Source: Lingula anatina
Lineage: Eukaryota > Brachiopoda > Lingulata > Lingulida > Lingulidae
Assembly: GCF_001039355.2 (NCBI RefSeq)
Contig: NW_019775448.1
Coordinates: 155,634-219,633, forward strand
Length of the DNA stretch: 64,000 nt
Direction: 5' to 3'
The notes beneath the pieces are model-generated. The model saw only the letters and a program-made list of their open reading frames with translations. It did not search any database and was not told the DNA's origin. This document shows, piece by piece, positions 1 through 27,145 of this stretch (the first letter of the stretch is position 1; every line of letters starts with the position of its first letter). The position numbers and the translations under genes are program-made.

Positions 1-17405
<17,405 letters not shown>

Positions 17406-17847
17406 CGTTTCTGACAAGACCGTCCCAATAACAGTATCGCTTTTGTTTCTTAATGGTACGAGGTCAGTTTTTGTAGCTTCGCATCATCGTGGTCAATATT
17501 GGTTGACGCCCTGGTGTCACTTCAGAGCTATAAAAGTCACACATTGAAGAACACGACAGACTTCGGTCGGCTGTGGCTGTTGGGATAACCCTGCACGACT
17601 CCCCCTAACCGCATAATTTCTAGAAATAAACTGCAAGTTAATTTTAGACAAATGCAAAGTAGAAAATGCACTGGATATTGTTTCGATGTTTTAGTTAGAA
17701 AAATGAATTATTTTGTGGTTAAATAATAAGCCTGTTTTCCTAACAGATGTAAAGATATTGGGGAACTCCTCTAGGTTGAACAGCTTTGCTCTGGAGGACT
17801 TGGGGTCTTTTCATTGGATAGAAATTTGATCATGTGACTTGTCCAAA
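17406..17847. promoter_or_regulatory. Shared 5' region between divergent STIM and SRA1 start codons
   Basis: 442 bp separate the STIM start codon (17405, minus) from the SRA1 start codon (17848, plus), so both promoters and 5' UTRs must fit here. An inverted CCAAT-type motif (CATTGG, about 17812) and an E-box-like CATGTGAC (about 17831) lie just upstream of SRA1. The SRA1 start context AAAATGGCAGCC resembles a YY1-type initiator. No TATA box is evident on the SRA1 side. Bidirectional use is inferred from spacing only. Confidence 0.6.
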
Positions 17848-17866
17848 ATGGCAGCCTCCAGACCTG
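17848..17866 (+). CDS. SRA1: SRA1 exon 1
   Basis: ATG plus five codons (MAASRP) and one base, ending at a GTGAGT donor. The start is chosen because it is the only in-frame ATG close upstream of exon 2 and sits in a good context. Confidence 0.8.
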
Positions 17867-20800
17867 GTGAGTTGGCACCAAATTAATTTAGATTTTTTCG
17901 CAGTTGGTACGTTTTAGATGCCAGAGTACTGCCATACGATTGAAATATTTGTCTCTGAACATTGAATTGTATATCTTAATTCTCGTGATGTCTTTTATGC
18001 AGTAGATGTCTAGAAATTAAACTCAGTTATCCTGTGTGACATTGAATCGTACCAGCGGCAACTCTGACACTGACTGCGCCTGGGTCTAAATATTCTGCTT
18101 CTTACTTCTTTGCATGTAGCTCTACATTCTATACTACAATAGCAGTGTAAAATAGACACCTGCCAGTGATACACATTTGGCCCTCCCTGAACACAATGGT
18201 GCAGTGCAAGCATGTGTCATCTACATGTACTTTTTTCTTGCCTTCAGCTGTCAGAAGTTTTAAAACTCATTGTGAACGAGGATTATCTGAGTCTGTTTTT
18301 AAAAGTGCAATTTAGACATATAGCTGACGGGTCAGACAGTGGTTTGGTTAATGGACATGCACCTCAGAATAGGACTTATTGCTTTTGAATCTCATTTTCA
18401 TCTTGGTATCACTATGATAATATAGGTTTCTTAAAACTGAAACTCATTTTATATAAATCTGTTGATATGCCCCTCTTCTATACAATATATATAACTACTG
18501 GTATCTGAAAATGACAGCATATATCACTACTTTGAACTTCTCGATATTTTATATATATTACCTGTATTTGAAGATGCAGTAGTCATGTAGACAAAATTGA
18601 TACCTTTTTTAATTCATGGAGCATATGCCTTTAACTTTTAAACATATTTTTTCATTTGCTAAGGTAATCTGGAGAGGGGCTGGAATGATCCCCCTATGTT
18701 TTTCTACAATGTGGATTCTAATGCCTCAAATGCTACAAAGAAAGCATCCCTAAATAAAAGAGTTGCATTTCCACAAGATCCAACTACAAATGTGGGTGCA
18801 AATTCATGTAAGTTGAAGTATGGGAGTTTGTAATATAGTTATGTTATTTATCTATTTCAATTCAAAGTTATCTGTTTGATTTAACATTATCTTTGTNCAA
18901 GCCCTTTCAGTTTGCGGTCAGTGAACTGATTTGATATCCATTCACGTCTTTGATAGCATTATAACAGTGGATATTATTGTGCAATGAATGTCTCACAGGT
19001 GCATTTTTGTTTACTTATCCTTAACTGTATATATGTTTTACAAGTAGTTTATTTCAAGTCCTTTCAGTTTGCAGTTAGTGAACTGATTCCCATTGGAATT
19101 TTGGAAAGTGATTATAAAATGCAGAGAAAGTACCACGATTTATTTTTCCCAAAAATAAATTCTTTATAAGAAAGGCTTAAAAATTAGTTTGTCTTTTTAG
19201 TGATAATTGACACTCAATAAAGAAAATTCCTTTAAAATTGTAACATACATTTTTCTTTAATAGAGTTTTTTCTTTAAAGACCACTTGAGTGCAACAATAG
19301 AGAAAGTAACGTCAATAACTATTCAATTTTATTACTGAAAATAACACCAGTGCTACAAATATGTATACTTTGGGTGCTAACCATATATAATTCACCGTAT
19401 ATACTGAAGACTAAAATATATATATTCTTTGGGCGCTAAATATACAATTCAAATAACGGAAGAATAAAAATTATTAATCAATTCACTTATTCCATTTAAT
19501 CAAAAGATATAATCAATGGGCACATATTTGTAAGAGAACAACAGACATACAATCTTATCTATAGTTGGGTAATTTTCCCCATTTTGGAGTCTCAAAAATT
19601 CTGTTGGTGAAGTACTAAAATCTGAAACTTGCAACATACTAGACCAATGACACGTTCAACATGAATATATGTACATTCACAATTTTGCATGTTCTTCTAA
19701 ATCCATGTGACGCAACTGCGATTTCCCCTTGATCAATGCAGGAATGGCTAATTCTGCTTGATAAAAACCCATAGATTCTTCAATTGTAAACCCCCTACCC
19801 ACCATACAAAATTACCTGGCAAAAGATTCTATAGAACCCATATTCTTCAGTGAAATGTTTACCTAATGTTCGTCCATCCCAACTCTCAGTGGAGCAATTC
19901 CAATGAGATATTTAACTGAATGGTAGTGTTTATAGTTGGAATAAGTGTACACTTGGTTCAAGAGGGTTTTCAATATATACTTCCAAACAATCCCTAATAA
20001 CTGCAACTTTCTCACCAAATTCTTTTCTGAATGACATTAGCATTGATACCCTCAGACTTTCTCTTTATGCCCAGTGCACTAAGAAGATCAATCAGCAGAT
20101 CAAGGACAGGATGAAAACTTTTTCGAAAAGTTTACACTGACACATTTACTGGTATATCTAAAAAGCTGTAAAGACCCTCTCTTGAGAATGTATACTTTTT
20201 CAAAGCAGTTGAATCTGCAACCCTTGCATTGTAGTCATTTTCAATTTGTTCAATATGTCCAGATGTTAAGTCAGTTTGGGTCCCTATGCCCTCGGTTTGA
20301 ATCCCCTTGTCACATGTTTGAGTTACTATCTCACAGTTTTTAGGATCTGATTCCTCAGATATGGCCATGGCCTCCTCAGCTCCTTGTGGAATGTCTGAGT
20401 TTGCCATATCATCTTCTAAGGGCATATTCCCAGAAAGAAAACAAGGAGTTTACAGAGTTGAAAGTGATGAGATTACATCTATTACTTTTCTTTTATTGCC
20501 TCGCTGACTGTACTGCTGGTATCTAAGTTGCATTAGTTGACCCTGTTGTCGTCGTTGATGTGTGGCCTAAAGAAAGTGTTGGAATCCAGGACAGATTGTT
20601 GCTGTCCTGCAGATACTAGTATGCACTTTTTCCTATATTAAAATAACAACAAAAAAGAAACATTACGTAGTAACAGACAAAAAAAACTCAATGCACTTAA
20701 CATGTCATAAAAAAACATCACTGACTGCATAGAGTATGAGAGATGTAAACTTTAGCTCAACTCTTTAGAGAACAATCCATGCAGACAATTAAAAAAGAGC

Positions 20801-21949
20801 AACAATTCTGTTTGGTGTACAATAACTTTACACATCATAACAATTATGAAATTGAATTCACTTATATGTTACTTGCAATTTCTGGTACAAACAGGAAAAG
20901 TAGGGAAATGTGACTGCCCGTCAGAGGTCCCGCCCCTCAGTATTAAGATTTTTAAGTATAAATAATGGCTTTTTGACAACGTGCCAAGAACACTCTAGTG
21001 CAATTAACAATTTTCAAAAGTGGCATACCTCCAACAAAGTGCTTTGAGCAAACGAACGTTCTATCCCATTTTTCTTCCGACGTAATGTCTTTTCTATGTA
21101 AAGCTGCCTTCCACATTGCGTCTCCTTTCTTCAGATTTTCTTTTTGTTTCATCTCCCTGTTCCAGTATAACTTTGAAATAACTTAGATCTCTGCCACTTC
21201 TATTGGAACAACCGACTATACCGCAACCTATCATGTTTTCTAACCAAAATATAAAGAGTACAAAACTTAACACTGGCATTAACGAAGTCCTTTACTGATG
21301 TTCAAAAACATGGCGGCAACACATGCGAGGACTGTCCCGCACCAAATATGACATCACGGAAAAGCAAAGGGTTGGTACGTTTTAGATGCCAGAGTACTGC
21401 CATACGATTGAAATATTTGTCTCTGAACATTGAATTGTATATCTTAATTCTCGTGATGTCTTTTATGCAGTAGATGTCTAGAAATTAAACTCAGTTATCC
21501 TGTGTGACATTGAATCGTACCAGCGGCAACTCTGACACTGACTGCGCCTGGGTCTAAATATTCTGCTTCTTACTTCTTTGCATGTAGCTCTACATTCTAT
21601 ACTACAATAGCAGTGTAAAATAGACACCTGCCAGTGATACACATTTGGCCCTCCCTGAACACAATGGTGCAGTGCAAGCATGTGTCATCTACATGTACTT
21701 TTTTCTTGCCTTCAGCTGTCAGAAGTTTTAAAACTCATTGTGAACGAGGATTATCTGAGTCTGTTTTTAAAAGTGCAATTTAGACATATGGCTGACGGGT
21801 CAGACAGTGGTTTGGTTAATGGACATGCACCTCAGAATAGGACTTATTGCTTTTGAATCTCATTTTCATCTTGGTATCACTATGATAATATAGGTTTCTT
21901 AAAACTGAAACTCATTTTATATAAATCTGTTGATATGCCCCTCTTCTGT

Positions 21950-22008
<59 letters not shown>

Positions 22009-23838
22009 CTACTGGTATCTGAAAATGACAGCATATATCACTACTTTGAACTTCTCGATATTTTATATATATTATTTGAAGATGCAGTAGTCATGTAGAC
22101 AAAATTGATACCTTTGTTTATTCATGGAGCATATGCCTTTAACTTTTAAACATATTTTTTCATTTACTAAGGTAATCTGGAGAGGGGCTGGAATGATCCC
22201 CCTATGTTTTTCTACAATGTGGATTCTAATGCCTCAAATACAAAGAAAGCATCCCTAAATAAAAGAGTTGCATTTCCACAAGATCCAACTACAAATGTGG
22301 GTGCAAATTCATGTAAGTTGAAGTATGGGAGTTTGTAATATAGTTATGTTATTTATCTATTTCAATTCAAAGTTATCTGTTTGATTTAACATTATCTTTA
22401 TTATAAACTCCATCAGGAATTAATATATTGACAAGTAATAAGACAAAAAATTCATGTTGAAGATAACACTAGGAAGATGAGAATTTGCAGTTTGATGAGT
22501 GTACTAAATGGTGGATAATCATTTTTTTTTCCAAAATAGGTTTAAACCCAGGGAATGGACCACCACCAGGCTCAGAATTACTGTCAAAACCTGCAGGCAA
22601 CAGCTCGCCACCAAAAACAGGAAAACCAGTTTTACTTCCTCCTTGTGATGAGGGGGCAAAGCCACCACAAGCATCACCCCTTCTTAGCTCTCCTGAAGGT
22701 GGCGCTGTTGTGTCAACCTCCCCACCAGTCACATCAGAAAGCAAAGTCCTTGTGCCACCTAAAGTATTGCCAGATGAAAAGTCCTCAGATTCTGACCAAC
22801 TTGTAGAGATTTTGTCTGCGGAAATGGAGGCTGTAGAAATCTTGGAAGAGAGTGAACTTTTTGCACTATGTAAAACGAAGCTCCAGAAAGTGTTTGAGAA
22901 CTGCAAGAGTTGTTTACAGGTATGATCTTGGATTCCCTTATCATATGACAGATTTTTGGATACTATCTTTGATTCTAAGTCAGAATTGGTTAATTTGAGA
23001 TTTGTAGGGAATCAAATTTTGTACATAGAGCCCATAATGTATATGATATTATGTCAGTATTCCAATGCTGTAATTCCAAGTATGCTGCTCAATTTGATCT
23101 TATTTTAATTAATCCAATGTTTTGCATTGAGTCAGTTCATTTATATGTCTAAGGTAAACAAAATAGATGCTGAAAAGTCAAAATTGAAAATAAAGTTATC
23201 TTTGTTTAAGCACTTTTTTATAAAAAATTACTTGTGTTACTTTATGTACCCCCACTTAAGCAAAGCTTCCACTCTCGTGAAAAAAGACAATGACAGAGAG
23301 CAGTAAGCTCATTTGTGGAAAATATTTTTGAATGTTTTTGGTTTGAACGAGTTTCAGTTTGAACCTCTGGCGAATGCCAAAGAAGCACATATCTACTCAG
23401 GTCAGATTAACAAACACAATGGCAGTGTGCAGCATGCATGCATACTAGGTCCATATTATAATCAGATCACTTGTTTACAGTCCTTACTATGCTACTATAT
23501 GTTACTAGTAGCAATAGGCAGTAATCCAGGGCCAATTTTCAGCAATCCTTTAAAGGTATAAAATCAAGCAATTGGCATATATTTTATTGATTGTGGTATG
23601 GGTTGAAATGTAAAGTCAACAGTCATGCAGTTTATTTAAACTCAAAAATTTCCTCTCTGTTGTATATTCTTTCTTATACTATGAGTGCCCTGCCATTTGC
23701 TGCTATAGTCAAGTAAAAGCAGTTTGTACAGGCTACTAGGCAAGGCTAATATGTATTTTTCAAATGTTGGGTTACATAGGGGTGCATAAACTAACACTCA
23801 CATTATTAAAAAAGAATGTGCTTTTACATTATATATAG

Positions 23839-23908
<70 letters not shown>

Positions 23909-24810
23909 AAATTTTCAACTTTTCTGTTCACTTTCAAGTAGATCATTTCTTATGGTGTTTTGCTCACTGTGTCCAGGTTACAGCTTTTGTTGGCAAGGTT
24001 TATTTGAGGCCATGTCTTTAAATGTTTATGTTTTTCCTGTATCATCTGTCAGGCCAGAGCAGTAAGTGACATACAGAAGAGACTCGCCATGTTTGAAGAC
24101 TGGTGGCAGAAGGGCAAACTGTCACAACCGGTGAAGACACGAATGGCACAGCTATCGCAATGTCTAGAGAGAGGTAACTGTGATATGGCTCATGAGTTGC
24201 ATCTAGCATTGATGATAGACTATGCAGGAGAGGTAGGTATAGGGGAATCACACTTGAGCAGATTTCTGTTCTAATATAAGAACACTGTTCAATTCCTCTT
24301 ATTGAATTGTCTGAACAATTTTTTTTTGTTAATTGATTAACTTAGAACCATAGGAAATTTTGCCCCTTGGTTTTCTTGTCAGCCTGTGTAAATTAAGAGA
24401 ATATATAGCACTACCATGGTGTGTTGTTTATTAAATACATCTTCATTTAATTAAGTCAATTTAATGATAATTGAAATTTGATGCGATAGAATGTAATAAG
24501 GTTGACTCTGTTTTAGGTTGGACAGTGGATGGTGGGGATAAAAAAACTTATCCAAGAAACCAGAAATTTAAAAACAACAGAAGAGAAAGATGAATCTGAG
24601 GTACAATCAGCTGCAGTAGTGAGCAATCCTGCAGTGCCAGTTTTCTCACCAGAGGGCAATCCTGTGGTTCCTTTCAGTCCACCAGAGGGCAGTGTTGCAT
24701 TAAGCGATGACCAATCACAAACTCCACTTGACAGCAGTGCTCCTCAAACTGACTCCCAAGAAAATTCAGATCAACAGTCTGCTGATAGTTCTAGCAACAC
24801 ACAAACTTAG
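17848..24810 (+). CDS. SRA1: SRA1, steroid receptor RNA activator protein
   Basis: SRA1 is a nuclear receptor co-regulator known in vertebrates as both an RNA and a protein (SRAP). Exons: 17848-17866, exon 2 (18664-18807 or its duplicate 22172-22312), 22540-22919, 24053-24232 and 24517-24810 (stop TAG). With one copy of exon 2 the model encodes about 338 aa, longer than the roughly 236-aa human protein. The N-terminus carries the family signature GNLERGWNDPPMFFY and LNKRVAFPQD. A Pro-rich linker follows. The C-terminal helical SRA1 domain contains DIQKRLAMFEDWWQKGKLS, PVKTRMAQL and VGQWMVGIKKLI. A Ser/Gln/Pro-rich extension of about 75 residues after that domain appears to be lineage-specific. 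All phases agree. Confidence 0.95.
17903..18894. repeat. Near-identical duplication containing SRA1 exon 2, copy a
   Basis: About 990 bp matching 21371-22399 base for base apart from scattered substitutions, a short indel and a much shorter TA tract. It ends three bases before the single N at 18897. Confidence 0.95.
18664..18807 (+). CDS. SRA1: SRA1 exon 2, copy a
   Basis: 144 bp between TACTAAG-type and GTAAGT splice sites (TTTGCTAAG acceptor). Encodes the conserved GNLERGWNDPPMFFY and LNKRVAFPQD motifs. It differs from copy b by one extra codon in the NASNATKK segment. Both copies are phase-symmetric. Confidence 0.88.
18897..18897. other. Single-N assembly join
   Basis: One N exactly where the first duplicated segment stops and transposon-containing sequence begins. 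Confidence 0.85.
19570..19830 (-). pseudogene. DDE_Tnp_4 transposase C-terminal remnant
   Basis: Minus-strand reading gives GRGFTIEESMGFYQ, AELAIPALIKGKSQLR, then EEHAKIVNVHI and, after a one-base shift, HVERVIGLVCCKFQIL. These are the conserved late motifs of DDE_Tnp_4 transposases (G-F-I...IP-F-KGK-Q...E....IA--RIHVER-IG). Frame breaks show it is inactive. Confidence 0.65.
20132..20425 (-). pseudogene. THAP-transposon linker/helical segment
   Basis: 97 residues with CDKGIQTEGIGTQTDLTSG followed by an FSREGLYSFLDI helix, a configuration common between the THAP finger and DDE domain of such transposases. Open, but isolated from intact transposase domains. Confidence 0.55.
21029..21234 (-). 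pseudogene. THAP domain, frameshifted
   Basis: The first half reads MIGCGIVGCSNRSGRDLSYF then a KSEERRR stretch. The second half, in another frame, reads MWKAALHRKDI...KWDRTFVCSKHFVGG. Together they show the C2CH pattern (CxxxxC ... C..H) and the conserved W and F of THAP fingers. A one-base frameshift between halves implies decay. A GT donor after HFVGG suggests the original gene was spliced here. Confidence 0.72.
21371..22399. repeat. Near-identical duplication containing SRA1 exon 2, copy b
   Basis: Second copy, differing by an expanded (AT)n tract (about 21953-22005), a missing codon in exon 2 and a few substitutions. It begins directly at the right end of the THAP transposon. Confidence 0.95.
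22172..22312 (+). CDS. SRA1: SRA1 exon 2, copy b (duplicate)
   Basis: 141 bp, same splice sites and reading frame as copy a, with NASNTKK in place of NASNATKK. Either this or copy a belongs to one mature gene. A transcript with both would stay in frame but repeat the motif. An allelic copy is the simplest explanation. Confidence 0.75.
22540..22919 (+). CDS. SRA1: SRA1 exon 3: Pro-rich linker and start of C-terminal domain
   Basis: 380 bp. Starts CLNPGNGPPPGSE, a Pro/Ser-rich low-complexity region, then VLVPPKVLPDE, which resembles the vertebrate linker. It ends in an acidic helix and VFENCKSCLQ, aligning with the EDCR-H-R segment of the SRA1 domain. Confidence 0.92.
23837..23894. repeat. (AT)n microsatellite followed by T run
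   Basis: Long alternating AT tract in SRA1 intron 3, followed by a poly-T stretch to about 23910. Confidence 0.97.
24053..24232 (+). CDS. SRA1: SRA1 exon 4: helical SRA1 domain
   Basis: 180 bp, phase 0 at both ends. Encodes ARAVSDIQKRLAMFEDWW followed by GKLSQPVKTRMAQL and a helix ending MIDYAGE, the most conserved part of the family. Confidence 0.95.
24517..24810 (+). CDS. SRA1: SRA1 exon 5: end of domain and low-complexity tail
   Basis: Opens with VGQWMVGIKKLIQE, the conserved last helix. Then comes a Ser/Gln/Pro-rich tail with two FSPPEG-like repeats (FSPEGN and FSPPEGS) and the stop TAG at 24808-24810. Confidence 0.93.
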   Translation, partial: VGQWMVGIKKLIQETRNLKTTEEKDESEVQSAAVVSNPAVPVFSPEGNPVVPFSPPEGSVALSDDQSQTPLDSSAPQTDSQENSDQQSADSSSNTQT

Positions 24811-26745
24811 ATTCTCCATTGTAGATGTTTTTAAAGAAAACTTAGGCGCAAGTGCCTCATACGACATACATAATGGAATCTTGATATGTTTTAACTTGAA
24901 GGAAAATTGATCTCAATGTTGATGTTGCGCTGTTGGTGTACTTGTAGATAAACCTTATAGATAAGCTATTATTAAGAATGTGCATCACCTTTTGAGATCA
25001 TCTGTGATAGCCAAAAATGAAGATGTCGTGTGATGCCATTAGTGACTAGAAATTGTGCAATAGCTGTGAGGTGGGGTTAAAAAATTCAGCGATAAAAGTG
25101 AAAAATCTGTGTGCTGGTAATGTTGTCTTTAAGTGTGATATTAAAGTGACACACAAAATATAGTGAATTTGCAATTTTGTGTAATAGTGCATAACTTACC
25201 AGTTCTGAAGAGAAGACACCTAGAAAAATATCCATGAATAAAGTACACTGTATGTCAGTTTATAAATTTATTATATTTTTATATGCATTCACTAGTCTAA
25301 TATTATTTCTTGACAGCAATGTCCTCCAAATCCCTTGAAATTTCATTTGATTCTATGCTTAATCATGAGAATGGGCTATCTGGGATGATTATCAATGGTA
25401 TAGTGCAATAGAAAGTGTATAGGGTACATCGTACAAAGACAGGTTTTGGTCAGTTGGAATGGATATCCCCTATGAATACAGTGTTGGATGTTGGCGCATG
25501 GCTGTAGGAATGCATTTTAGAAGCTCCCGTTGGTATAATGTGTGCCATGACATGAAAAAGACAAACACCACGTCTGTGTTCAAATCCAAAACTTGAAGTG
25601 CAGACTTGGCACTAAGTCTTTATTTACATGCAAATGGGATAGGCGATCAAGTGTTGGACAGGTGCTATTCGGCTGCATTCACATTATTTGGCTGCATTCA
25701 CATGTTTGAGACATACACACATTACATCATACTGGTGGTAAGTAAAAAGGGATATCCTGAATAACTACGAATAACATTGCTGCAGAAATTGATTGAAAGG
25801 AGAAATAGTACATATATTAAAATATTTTTGAATATTTATTTCAACATTTCATGTTTAAAATGACTTAAATTTGAAAAAAATGTAGAAAGAGCTCTGTTAT
25901 CAGTTTAAGCTAATAGTTAAAAAATGATTATGATATAAATCAAATTCTAAAATCAGGATGTAAATTGGCAATTCTAGGGTCCCAGTATGTAAACATTATT
26001 TTTCCATTTATATTGCTTTTTAGATTATAATGTGCAATTAAATATTTATAGAAATACAAGGTGCTTACAATATTATATTTGTTACTTTGTTCTGTCTTTC
26101 ACCTTTAAGATTGGGAACATTTAAATAAGCTATGTTAAGTATTTACCCTCAAATAATGTAACCATAACCTTTATTGTGCTGGTCTGTATTCAATATTGAA
26201 AGACAGGTCTGTTTATCTCAAAATACTACCTGAAAACAGTTTGCATCCTTATTGTAAAGTGAAAGAAAATAAGCTACACGTAACATGCCTTTGCATCAAA
26301 TATAAATCTGTACATTTACATTAATTTATCACTATCAGAAAAGGTATCCCCAACTTTTAATACATAAGCAATAATGAGAAAGTTATTACCCAACAACTAA
26401 TATAAGGGATTATGAGCCTTGTTGGATGTGAGTCATTTTGAATAAATGTTTTCAGATTTGTACTTTGTGCTTGATAAGCAGTTTTTTACACTATTTTATC
26501 CTCACAATATCTGCACTGCTGCCCCTTTTTGCCAATATGTAAAAGAAAAAGATATAAAATAATATTTGTTAAGGCGGCAAAAAAAAAAAAAAAAAAAAAA
26601 TAGTTTCGAATATTTGACAACATATTGCACTTCGAATGTTGCAGTAAGTCTTGCCTTCACACTGCCTTTATGTCTCGCTTTCTTTGAAAAAAAAAGTAGC
26701 ACTTGAAAATGTAAGCAAACTGTACATTAAGCACAGAAAACTCGA
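24811..26745. other. Intergenic region between convergent SRA1 and receptor gene A
   Basis: SRA1 3' UTR to about 25260, then AT-rich sequence with no recognisable gene. A 20-base A run lies near 26580-26600. The 3' UTR of gene A should enter from the right. Confidence 0.7.
25237..25242 (+). terminator. Candidate SRA1 polyadenylation signal
   Basis: AATAAA about 430 bp after the SRA1 stop codon, on the coding strand. Confidence 0.55.
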
Positions 26746-27145
26746 TCATTCTATCCTCAAAGGAGGAAAGCGAGGTGGCGGGAGTCGCTGTGGTTGATAT
26801 TGATTGAAAGGTGCACTCACTGGTGGTAAATCATGTGACACAGTACCACCAATATCCATGACGTGAAGCCTAGTGACAGAGTCAGGTGGTTCAACAGTTT
26901 TCCTGAATTCGTCAACACGTGTACTGTCAGTGTCTTTGGAAAGTAGCCCGTCGGAGCCCAAACGAGAAGGCGCTTCTGGAAACTGCGTCGTTGTTGGAGG
27001 GTTTGGTATGGCACCAGTTGCGGGAGGGACGTATGGGATCTCGCTGGAGCCATCTTCTTGTGGTTCTTCTCTGCTGTCGTTTTTATCTTTTTGCGTTGAA
27101 GATGGGCCTTCTTTTGCTTCGCCTGCTGGGGAAGTTCGAATTTTC
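26746..27145 (-). CDS. Gene A exon 7: cytoplasmic tail
   Basis: 400 bp to the stop codon. Starts KIRTSPAGEAKEGPSS, with charged and Pro-rich segments (SSEIPYVPPATGAIPNPP, LGSDGLLSKD) distantly like one tail unit of B-D. Ends in a Pro/Arg-rich stretch (RLPPPRFPPLRIE) that parallels the PRRLPPL end of the paralogues. Confidence 0.88.

Larger units (their letters stand above)
18898..21370 (-). mobile_element. Decayed THAP/DDE_Tnp_4 DNA transposon (left end not resolved)
   Basis: On the minus strand, in order: a THAP zinc finger (about 21234 to 21029), a TQTE/TQTD-type linker with a helical segment (20425-20132), and remnants of a DDE_Tnp_4 transposase C-terminus (about 19830-19570: GFTIEE, LIKGKSQL, then HVERVIG in a shifted frame). 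This domain order is known from animal THAP-fused PIF/Harbinger-like and ISL2EU/IS4EU-like elements; the exact family cannot be fixed. The right end abuts the duplicated SRA1 intron at 21371. The left end falls at or beyond the N at 18897. Confidence 0.75.

Noticed and set aside
18010-18213. Identical 67-codon open frames at 18010-18213 and 21478-21681 (minus)
   Set aside because: They are identical because the region is duplicated. They lie antisense in SRA1 intron 1 with no recognisable domain.
22469-22906. 145-codon minus-strand frame opposite SRA1 exon 3
   Set aside because: Shadow of the Pro/Ser-rich coding exon; the plus strand matches SRA1.
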